DNA of 64,000 bases from Acanthaster planci (Eukaryota > Echinodermata > Asteroidea > Valvatida > Acanthasteridae). The stretch covers positions 494,013-558,012 of the forward strand of contig NW_019091439.1 in assembly GCF_001949145.1 (NCBI RefSeq). The letters run 5' to 3'. The notes beneath the pieces are model-generated. The model was not told the DNA's origin, made no database searches, and saw only the letters and a program-made list of their open reading frames with translations. Made by a program: the position numbers and the translations under genes. Of the stretch, positions 47,841 through 59,800 are shown in pieces; the stretch's first letter is position 1, and the number at the start of each line of letters is the position of its first letter.

Positions 47841-50800
47841 GGGTGAGCCAAATCAGTAAACATATTGGTTTCCATTCGGGCCCTGTGTGTTTCAGTTAAA
47901 AACATTAAAAGTATTAAAACTAAATTACAACATAAAATCACAATAACAAAACTAATATAAAATATACGTAAATTAGAAATGACAATGTACATGCCATGCA
48001 TATTTGATACGTAATACACATGTTCCTATATTTGTGCCTTACTCTCTATTTTTATTTTTATTTTATCTATTACTCGATGTTTTGCTCTTTTGTACAAGTA
48101 ATACAAAGAGTAAAACATCGAGTAATATATTAATGAAAATAAAATTAGAGAGTAAGGCACAAATATAGGAACATGTGTATTATGTAAACAATAGTTGAAA
48201 AAGCTCAGTTTTAAAAACTGGAAGAGACTCAATTTGTCTGAGAGTATTGGGTAGATCGTTCCACATTTTAGCCCCAGAAACAGCAAAGCTCGAGCGCAGG
48301 CTTTCCGTCTTGGCAAAGGGAACCTTCAGAGCAAGGTTATTATTTTGCCTTGTGCAGCTGTTAGTACATTTGGAGAATAGCTCTGCCATATACTCTAGAC
48401 ACAAATGGTACATGCACTTATACACTAGAATTTTTTTTTTTTAACAAATCCTATCGGCAAAACTTGACCATTTCAGTTCATTAAACATATCAGTAGAAGC
48501 AGTTTGGTATGGACAACCAAGAATTAATCTGGCAGCTCTTTTCAACATTCTGTTCAACTCACAGTGTGCATGGTAACGGTCTCCCCAAACAGTACTGCAA
48601 TAATCCAAAGTCAGTAATGCATAAGTTTGAACTAAAGTATGTACCGGTAGACTGCTTTTAGGGATGTTGTGGCAAATTCTACTTAACATGGCTAGTTTGG
48701 AGGAAATTTCTTTTTAATATAATCAACATGGGGAGACCATGTGAGTGTTTCGTCGATTATTACACCTACATGTAAACAAGTTATAGGAGGTGACTTGTTC
48801 AACTATATCGCTATTTATAACAATGTTAAGGTCAGTAGAGGTGATCGTTTGTTTTGAGCAGATAATCATAGACTTGGTTGTGGCAGCATTAATTATCAAC
48901 TTATTTTGGACGGCCCAATCATAGATATTAGCCATGGCTGTGTTGAGGCTATGCTCAATTTCGTCTCGGGTGGAGGAGCTACATGTTATTGTTGAGTCGT
49001 CCGCGTACATGTACAGCCGGCAGTTTTTAGGGAAGCATGGAGATATATCACTGGTATAGATTATAAATAACAGGGGTCCCAAAATGTGGAAGGCCAGTTC
49101 TGAGAGGGAGAGCCTCGGAGCAACAATTTCTTATGCAGACAGACTGTTTGCGGTTGGCAAGATAGGACCTAAACCAAGTGATAGCCGAAGCTGACAAAGA
49201 CATCGAATGTAGCTTCTCCACTAAAATACTGTGATCTGCTGTATCAAAGGCCTTACTCAAGTCAATGAATACAGTACCAGTAATTTTGGTGAGCTCTATG
49301 GCGTGAAGACAATTATTCATCAGTCCATGCAGAGTGGTCTCTGGTGAATGCAAGGGTCTGAAGCCTGATTGACAAGGGGGAATCATACTGTTTTCATCAA
49401 GATATGAATACAAATCATCGTGAACTGCTCTCTCCAGAATTTTGGAGACAATCAGAAGAATGGAAATCGGCCGATAGTTATTAATACAACATTTATCTCC
49501 ATCTCCACCTCTTGACATAGCTCAAACAAGAACATTAACTTCAACCTACAAAACAAGCCAATGAATTTGAAGCCCATTGACAAAGATGTTTAGGGACATT
49601 GACAAATTGAAACATTGACTAAAAAATAAGAAAGCACTCAGGATTGTGGGGGACTCCAAAAATATTTTGTGAAAGGTATTAGCTGTTTCTTGTGAGGCAA
49701 ATAAAAGTAGGCTGACTCCTATACTTGCACTTTACAGCTAAAGAACAGATGCATTTACGTCTACAAGTATGAAAAACTGCAACATTGTCTGTTAGTGTAT
49801 TTTTCTCGATTTTACAGTCTGTGGTTCTTTCTGCAGTTCCTTTACCCTTCCCCCNCTTTACTCCCCGTTCGTGAGACTCGCTAAAAATTTAGGTACACGT
49901 TTGTTTCCCAGTCACCCCAAACATGGTTTTAAGGAGAGAGTAGTAAGTATTAAGATCACGTTTTTACATTTTATTCTCAGTATTCATCGATCCTGGGATT
50001 ATTGTGTGGCAAATTTAGAGAAGTGTTGTTTCGAGTTGGGAATGCACGTGACGTAGCCCAGGTGAATCGTGGACTCCCCTCATCATACCATAGACTACAT
50101 CATTTTTACATGTATGTATAGATCTGGAGGAGAAAAAAAAAACTCGTCTAAGTCTAGCAGGGTCATACTCCGGAGGTAGTCCAGGAAATGAAGGGTCTTA
50201 AAAGGGCGACATATCTTATAACTAATATTTTCATCATATCTACTTGTAAAAGAAGCCAATTTTTCATGCCTGCCATACTGCAAATCCTTAATTTTGGGGT
50301 TGAAAAATTCCGCATACTACCACAGAGGAAAAAAAAGGTTGGAAGTAATGTTCTGGCCTTAATTAAATAAGCCTTTTTTCGTGTTTCATTTGCGCATGCT
50401 CAGAAGATTTAACAGAGGAGAACAAATTCATGACAACAATGTTGTGTAAAATTTTGACGAATGGCTGCTCGCGACATTGTTGTAGACAATTTGTTCCCCT
50501 CAAGCTTTGTTCACTTACATGGCCCCCATGGGGGTGCTTAAATTAACATAGCAACGGAACGAGAAATTGTTCTCAAGTTCATACAAGTGTGCATGCGCAA
50601 CTCTTCATCGTACGAAAATCCGAGCTACGTACTGTACAGGCAAAAAGCATGTGCAATGTGATTCTCAATCCGAGTATACACAACATCATGGGTGAGGCTG
50701 TGGCATGTGTTAGTGACAGTACATATTCCTGCTGCGGGAAGCTGAATTTGTACAAATCTCCGCCATATTTGCTGCAATAAGCCTTTTGCGAATTAACTTT

Positions 50801-53800
50801 GACCCAAATCTGGTACTGATTTCTTTAAATTCATGTGAACAAAACAACTTTCATTCTTATTACCCAAAATGGGTCACTTGGGAGACATTCCTATAGGAAC
50901 GTGTACAAAATTTTTTCAAACTTTACCGTCCCATAATTCAATATTCCCTAATCCGATCTTAACTAAACTTTGCATGTTTTCCTTTCAGACCCTAATCTAT
51001 CATCTCTCAAAATTTGGACAGTAAAAATTTTCCTCCTTTTGGTTGTTGGAGTATTAGGGAGACATTGAAATGTCTCCCTAATGACCAATGTCTCCTAATG
51101 TTGAAAAATTTACCTATTTTGAAATATTGACAAGGGGAATCATACATCAAGATATGAATACAAACATCGTGAACTGCTCTCTCCAGAGTTTTGGAGACAA
51201 TCGGAAGAATGGAAATCGGCCGATAGTTATTAATACAACATTTATCTCCAATATCCACCTCTTGACAGAGCTCAAACAAGGTTATTAACTTCAACCTACC
51301 AAAGCAAGCCAATGAATTTGAAGCCCATTGACAAAGATGTTTAGCGACATTGACAAATTGAAACGTTGACAAAAAAATTAAAAAGCACTCAGGATTATGG
51401 GGGAACTCCAGAAATATCATGTGAAAGGTTTTAGCTGTTTCGTGTGAGGCAAATAAAAGTAGGCTGACTCCTATACATGCACTTTACAGCTAGAGAACAG
51501 ATGCATTACGTCTACAACTATGAAAAACTGCAACATTGTCTGTTCATGTATTTTCCTCGATTTTACAGTCTGTTGTTCTTTCTGCAGTTCCTTTACCCTT
51601 CCCCCCGCAGCCGGAAAGATACATGTACAAACATAAAGAACATATAAACATGATATTGGTTTCTTTGACAAGGTAAACCAAGAACAAATTAGTGTAAACT
51701 TTGGTCATTTTATACAGAAGTCCCAGAACTTGAACATCAGTTGTAATGTAATGAAGACTGGTGTCCAACCTGGGCTAAGGCCAGGCAATGTTGGACACAG
51801 TACATTTTATCCCCATGCATATGAGATTGCACTTTCAAGGAAGGAAGGCTTGCCATCATGGCCACACGAGTACATCATAGACCTGTGTACGTGAGATTGT
51901 TGAGACCAGAGATCCCGTGTGTGCGTGGAAAATAAATGGTGGAATTTTTAAGACAAGGTAGTCCAAGTAACTTGGATTCTACAAATTTTTTAAAACAAAA
52001 CGCCTTTTTAAACATTTGGCGTTAGAGTCCAAGTACCATTCATAGGCTTTCCCTTCCGTGAATTCATTTCACTCAAAATAGTTCAAGCTTTGTCGTACCC
52101 AGAATCAAAATTCTATGACTTTAATCCCCCCCCGGCCCGTAGTCCTGAAACTGTCTAGTGCACCCAATTTAGGATTTGACGCAAATTATTTAGTTGTGGT
52201 AAAGTTTAGTGTCATTTTGATTAATCATTGCTTATGATTTTATTGCTTAATTTCTTGCAGAGACCATTTCACACATAGCACCATTGTGAATTGAATGTGA
52301 TCCCTGTACCCTCCCCCAGTCCATTTCAATATGTCAGAACCAGAAATGAGGGCGCCAGTACTTGCAGCTTGGTCAGATGCATGAATTGTTGCGTTCGTGA
52401 AAACGTTGTCACTTGGAAAACAAAGGCCCTTCTCCCAAATGAACAAAATCAGTTTGTAAGGTGTTCTGTAATGGATTTCCTGTTGTTCCCATTTTCCTGT
52501 CTCCCTCGAAGTATGCATGGACTGAGACTTGCAGATCTAATGGTACGTTTTCCAGCCATACATTTGGTGACAGTTTACTTGTTCATATTCTTTAATTTCT
52601 CATAATGTTTGTTTCTTTTCATCCAGTCGGATTGTTCTACCATTGACCGTGGAAGAGGTAAGCAGTGCACATATATGCATCTACTTCTATTTATCTCACT
52701 CAATTTTATTAAAATTCACCATTTTTACATGTGTGTGACACTTACATGGAGTCACCGTCAAAAAAATGAAGTTTTCAGATTATAGTATTCCAATTGCAGC
52801 TTCAGTGCATCTTTTTAAATGCACATATGATTGGAGACTTTGGGCCTGTTTGTTTCACACTGCTCTGGATCTTAATCATTGATTCCATGCTAGTTTGCTC
52901 CATGCTTTAGCCCTAACCCCCTAGGCCTTTTTTGCTAGGGACCCACCCCAATCTTCCAAAATCCAATTTTGGGGTTGAAAAAATTGGATTCTCTCTCAAT
53001 CCTCCGAAATCCACCAAACTTTGTTGAAAATGTTACTTGGAGGTGTGCCTACTGCCTCAGTCCTTCAAAATCCTCCGGCAATTCCTGTCATTATGTTGAG
53101 GCAGTGCGAATGGCATTCTTGAGCAGTGCGGTTGATTCAAAAGAAATATCAGGCTGATTTTATGCATGACTAAGCAAAACTTAAACAAGGTCTAGCCCAC
53201 GACCTTCATGCATGTCATCCTTTGCAATCAACCATGCACTTTTGCCATTCACCCTCAATCTTCCAAAACTGCCTGAAGGATTTTGGGGGATTGAGGAGGG
53301 TTAGCATCAGGTGGGTTCTGGTGTCTGTGAACCAATGACGGATCACTTATCATGATCCGGTGAAACAAACAGGCCCTTTGAGACACTTGGTGGCGGCGAA
53401 CGTAATGGTCCTTTTCCACAGTTGTGTGCATGCTCAGAACTAGCAGCACATGCCCACAAATTGCGCATGCACAAATTGTGCTACGAAACTGTTTCATGTG
53501 GATCCAACGTGGATTCTCTGTCACCAATACCTGCCTAACGGTAAGCACAAGCCAGCTTTGAGATCACTGATCGAGATCCATGTGAAACAAACATGCCCCG
53601 TGTCTTCCATTGGATATATACATTATGAATGTGTGTCTAGTCGCCAACAATTGAAGGCAAATCTGGCTCATTTATTGATGGAATTACTTTAGGTTTGAAA
53701 GTTTCTTCAAATATTGAAGTTTATAACCCTTTGCATACTTCAATCTCAAGTAAGTACATGTACAACCTTCTGTTGACCTTTAATCACTTGTCGATTGATG

Positions 53801-56800
53801 ATGTGTAAACATGTACATGTACCATCTTCCTTATTTGTTCCACGGAGGACGTGTGCACTCATTTAAGAATTCTTTTTTCTTTCATTTCTGTGGTTGATGT
53901 ATTGAGGCATCGTGCTTGGTTTGGTCAAAGCAAGGAAGATGATCCTACATGTGGACGCTCCTTTTAAGTGGAAATGCCTTTCTTGAGTAATTAGAATTGA
54001 ATTGGGGAGCCCACACCTTACACAAAACAACTACCATAAGGGAATTAAAGCTCTCTTTTGTTGGGTAAACCGATTTGCTAGAGAGCAAAATGATACAAAG
54101 GAGATAAGGTTACAAAATTCCAAGTAGCAACTCCTTCATATCAAAACAATTAGCAAAAAATACACATAGCCACAGGTAACACGTACTGTACATGTATACA
54201 TGTACATGTATGCTACAGACCTTTTGTATGTGAACCATTTGATGTATGGACACCCGTCACAATTTTTACCGGGGCAGTTGAAAAACGACTGAATAGAAGA
54301 ATTTGGGGAAAAGAATGAAACTACTGATGCCCTAATTCATGAGTTGTGTCTCCATTCATACATGTATTTTAGGGGCACCAGAGATAATTTGCAACAAACA
54401 CTCAGGTCCCCAGCAGCTTTTTCGGGGAAAAAACCCAACATTAAATGGCATTCATACCTCATTACACTGTACTTGGTACATGTGCATGTATGGGAATACC
54501 ACATGTACATGGCCACCAATCCATTCACTCTTCTTCTGTCTTATAATGATTTGATCAATTTTCTTTAAATGATAAAGAAGCAGTATGAATGGTGCAATCA
54601 TAGTCTATTGCTCCCTTGAATGAGTCCAACCTAGGGGCGGATCCAGGATTTTCTGAAAGGGGGGGCATGATCCCAGATTTTCCCCAAAGAAGGAATGTGA
54701 ACTGCAGCAGTAATGGTGAAATGCCCATGCGTCGTGGGGTCTGGAGCTAATTTGGATACTAGGTACTCCCTGGTGCAATTTCAGATAGTATGACACCTCT
54801 ACATGTATATGCATTTTGGCAAATCAAGGTCAAAGGTCATGTATTGCATAATTTTTCGGTGGTACATAATTTTGTTAACCTGTATCTCAAAAACTAGCCG
54901 ACCAATTAATGTAAAATTTCAGGTGTGGGAGTTTCTCAAGGAATCCAATCGGCACACTGAATTTCATTTCAATCTGCGACAGTTAGGTCCAAAAGCATGT
55001 TGAATTGACATGGAATGACCCCCCTGTAACCATGGCGATACCTGTTGCTAGTGGTACTGGATACCCAAAGGGGCGTCATGGGCACTTTGGTAACTATGAA
55101 ACCAAAAATCCATCAAGATGCCTCATACATGTAAATACACATGTACATGTAGTTTTAAAAATGAAGGTGCATTCCAAGAACCCTTTAAAGCGAACATGTA
55201 CAAACTTAAGTACCGGTATGTATGTTCTTGTATTTACATGTACGGGGTACATTTGAGCAATGCTTTCAATTTATCACAGTATTTATAAGCCTATCACACA
55301 TCCATCACAGGAAGGGCTGAAAGGGTTCTTGCATTACACTAGTCAGTTTATCGCAGCATGCACACACAAGCCTATCGCAAATCCATCTCACAGACTGTTG
55401 AAAAATCCATTCCTTCTTTACTGTACGTTCTTCATTGTTCATTTCTTATTACTGATGCTAGACTTAAGGGCCTACATGTACTTGTGATGGATTTGTAATG
55501 CACTCGACGACACATGTACAATTTTAATACACAGTCAAGTCAACAGGCTGCTGTTATGCATGCATGTACATGTACATGTGTACATGTACATACATGTACG
55601 GCACATATTTGTGATAAAATGCTTCATGAAATAATAACCCAAGTTAGGTTTGGTTCTTCGTTTCAATTCAGTCATTTGGGAAGGACCAAAATCTCAAACA
55701 AATCGAATGAAATGGAAGGAAAATGTGCCTGTGGTACAAATTATGTCGTTTAATACCAGATGTACATGTATAGAAGTCCATCATGCTTTGTAATCGTAAT
55801 TAAATGCTGTGCAGTTTAGATTAGATGAATAAATTTGTTACAAATTCATGGATCTTGACCAGCTTGTCAACATACGTACATACATGTACATGTACATACA
55901 TATTTGCACCTGTAGTGTGTGTTTGCAAAGTGTTCGTGTATGCATGCACGTGTACATGTGCTCTTTTCCAATACATGTACCTGTAGTAGTCGGACTTTGG
56001 TCAGCCCTTCCCGACTCCCCCCCCCCTTGGCCTGTCTTGCTGCCAGTTACATGTACATATAACCTGTGTAATTATCAGTCAATGTTATCTCCTTGCTCCT
56101 ACTGGAAGGGGTAACTGTCATGGTCTTGAGGATAGGGATGGAGTGTTTAATCAAGGATTATGACCAAGCTGATTAATTGAGCATGCTGTGTGATATACAT
56201 GTACATGTATGCAGCTGCCACCTGTACTGTCAGATCCAGCTATGGTATTCCTCCTGTGACAGGCTTTTAATTTTTTTTACATATTTCTCAGAAGCCATTT
56301 ATTATTTTGTATTAGCTGATGTACAGCTCTACTTTCACACATTCATTGTTGTTCAAATAAATTCTATTCAGACGATGACAAAGACCTTACCTGTACATGT
56401 ATGTCAAATATATGTAGGCAATCAGTCCATCCCAGACTCCTGTAATTCTATCCCAGCACATTTTCACCAACAAGAGCTGGGGGGGGGGAGGTGGAATATA
56501 CCACCTGATGTCCCTGTCATTTTCTCAAACTGATATTTCGTCCCAGTGGTTTCCTGTGTCCTTGCAAAACACCAACTTTTCCGAGAACGGTCTGCCAAAA
56601 ATGTCATTTTTCCCATTAACACTCTCAATGCAAGAAAGTCTATACATGTGTGAGTTCTGAACTTCAAATGGCCGTAGGCTTCACAGAGTACTCATGAGTA
56701 TGTTTAATGTACATTCAAGTTTGAAAAAGATTGGGATAGCCAAATGTACCCCTCCCTCCTCTGAAAAGCCCAGCTCCTTCAGGGTTAAGGGCCATAGGAA

Positions 56801-59800
56801 TGAGGAAATTGTGCACCCGAGTTTGTCTGAACGACACTGATACATGTAAATGTCAGCAGTCTAATCCCTTAATAATAGAAAGATTCCCTTGTGTACATAT
56901 GTAGAATGCTGGAAAGGGAAGGTTTAATGGTGAATGTGCCATTGGCAGAATGCTGTACTCATATATATTGCATATGTTTTTGTATGATATTAGGTGCCTA
57001 TTAATGTTGCAAATAATGCCTTGTACTGTGTAGAGTTGATTTGTCATTCCAGAGATTGTTACATTAGCCAGTCCTCCTGTCACCACCTGTGTCTTTACAT
57101 ATATTATGCATTTATGCACCTTACTGATTCACCTCATGCCATGCATTTCCTCTTGCGCATACATGTACATGTACATGCACACGTGTACATTGTACCGGTA
57201 CATGTGTACATACATGTATGCACTGGACCTTTCTCTGTGTTACTTGTACATCGCACGCACACATGTACATTTTTTTGTACTACCGGTAGCTGCTTTCAAA
57301 TGCATGATCCAAAATAAATGTAATCTATTGACATATGAAGCTTTTGTGAAGTGAATGGAATGATTGTGTGTTTGTTTTTTTATTTTCATTGCGTGATGGC
57401 TCTGTTTGCTGAAATGAACCAATTGCATACATGTACCAGTACACTGTACACACATAAATTTATTTCATATCGGTAGCCAATGCTTTAAATAGCGCCTTAA
57501 TCAGTCAAAAATATGACCAAAGTTTTGCTAATGCGATCACATTTTCACCGTACAGTCGCCATTTGCGACTGGCGTGTAAGACATGTAAGATAGCTAGAAA
57601 ACTGCATGTCCTTGAGTTGGGTTAGGCCCTATGCTTAAAAATAAAAAAAAAAACCGATTTGTACTCAAAATTCGTTCCAGAAAAGTAGAAATTGCAGCGC
57701 AAGTCACATCATGAATTTGAAGCTCACTGTGTGCGCTGTACATGTACGTATACGATACTGAACATGTATCGTGATTACACGTACGTGTTGGTTCCCAACT
57801 AAACCTACATTGTTGATGCACTGTATACGGACACCAGGACCATGTTACAAACCACGGCATGGACTCCATTTTTTGCTGCTTTTTTGGCCTGAAACAGCCC
57901 ATGCTGGAATTAAAGGGTGTCGCTGTGATTTAGAGTCTTGGAAATAGCGTGATTCATGCTGCAGGGTGTCTCACGACATGCTGAAACTATGGACATCATA
58001 ACGTCCGTGGCTGAAGCCCTTGGCAAGAACCCTGATTTCATGGATTGACCTCATTGGCACTCGTGTATTACATGTACATGCAAGTTGTGTGGTGTACATG
58101 TACGTGTGCCTTGCCACGCTGGACGGGTCATGATTCTATGGCATGGATGGACGATGTATTCACAGGGTATTTATACTACATGTGTTTACGTACAGTGTAC
58201 GTTCATGAATATTCAGCACACGTGATAACTAAACTTCATAAAAGTGCTGGCGCCGAGATTTTTCCCCATTAGGAGCCAATGGCTACCAAACTATTTTTTT
58301 CTGTTTGAAGGGTTGTTTCATAGCCCACTTCTGCTTTTAATCTCTGAACCTTTGCATTTGTGTAATTCTGCAAAAAGTGAACAAATTTTCATCTGAGTTT
58401 AAGTTTACATACGCATATGCATACATATACATGGAAACTTTACATGTGAGGAGTATGTGAATTTTGCCGTGCAATTTGGGGAAAATGAGTCCAGTCTGCT
58501 ACATACATCATACACATGTAGAGCTGGGTTTGTACAAGTAGCCCTAGGCTTACATGTACATGTAGGGGTTGCTTGTACAGTACTAGCGTGCTTTTTTCAT
58601 TCTAACCATACCAGAGTTTTCTTTGGTTCTTCATTACCTGTATGAAGTGCATTCAGTTTTTGTCAGCAGTGTACAATTTGTTTTATGTAGACATGGAAGA
58701 GTGTGTGATTGAAACTGTACACAGGGTATAAGGAGGGGAAATGGTACTCCTTGCTTACATGTACAGGTACGTTAAAACAACTAACACAATTCAAACTGAT
58801 CATTTTGTAATAGAAATCATATGCTACATGTACACATGTACATGTACTCTACCTGTACTTTTGTTAAATACGTGTATGTGTACACCAGTGTGCTGAAGTA
58901 CATGTATGGTGCCTTGTGGAGACCCAGAAGAATGGGTTGAATATGTACATTTGTAGGTCTGCACAAGGAATTTCTTAAGGTGAATAGGTCTCCATGAGGA
59001 TTTCACAAAACTGATATTTGGAAATTGTTCAAAAAGGAGAAATGTTTAATATGTAAGAATCTGTCCCAAATTAAAGTGTTTAGTATAACTGGCATTCAGT
59101 CCAGGAGAGTGATTCATGTTGAAATGGGAAAACATCATTTCACACGTGACCGAATTAGTACTGGAGAACAAAGCCATGTCTCCACAAGTATACAAATTTC
59201 GGAATATGTGTGTGTACATGAAGCGTGTACATCTACAGTGTACATGTATGTAAACCTTTTTTTGTGGATATTTCCGAATGTAAACAAAAGGTAACGTTTG
59301 TTACCACATGTTTTGCACTCTTGGGCTCTTGCGAGACTATTGAATACATGTTATGTACATCGTAGGTACAGCTTGAAAAGAGCTCCAAGCTGGACCAAGA
59401 GAAGGCGTAAGTTCCCTAGCAACGGAGGTTCCTTTGATGGGAACTGCACTTCGCACTATTACTACGGCATCACTACCAGCAAAATGAATACTCCCCACCA
59501 ATATGGCCCTTTTAAATCGATCCCTCAGTGGGTGGCTTCTGCTAAAGGCAGATAGCCTGATGTAAAAACATTTGCAGAGCTTCTGGCGGTTTACCCTTTC
59601 AAACATGTTTCTGCACTGTGGTTGTGGATATGAGTAGGGAGAAAGACTGCAGTCCGAAACCACTTTTTGGATTTATAGCATTTTTTGCCTTGGGGTCAGG
59701 GTAGATGCACAAAACACTGGAGGCCCCAAGACATTCTGACACATGTGCACACTTGTATATTTTTACACGGTGACCTTTTTAAACTTTGCGTGCACCTAGT

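Larger units (their letters stand above)
45761..49854. repeat. Tandem segmental duplication, copy A
   Basis: Copy A starts TTACTCCCCGTTTGTGAGAC and is followed directly by copy B from 49858 at an offset of 4,097 bp. The two are nearly identical where both exist, differing by scattered substitutions and small indels. Copy A alone has the 163-bp inverted-repeat insert at 46592-46754 and about 2.2 kb containing most of the retrotransposon (roughly 47200-49370). It carries PITP exon 1 (45826-45845). Confidence 0.85.
49858..51606. repeat. Tandem segmental duplication, copy B (internally deleted)
   Basis: Copy B matches 45761 to about 47190 of copy A. It then jumps, near 51115-51130, to the sequence matching from about 49372 of copy A, and follows that to the end (CTTTACCCTTCCCCC). 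A single N at 49855 marks the junction between the copies. It carries a second PITP exon 1 (49923-49942) but no upstream CRE. Confidence 0.85.

Noticed and set aside
55848-57354. Frames rich in Tyr, Met, Cys, His and Thr in PITP intron 2
   Set aside because: They arise from translated ACATGTAC tracts and have no start context, splice sites or homology.
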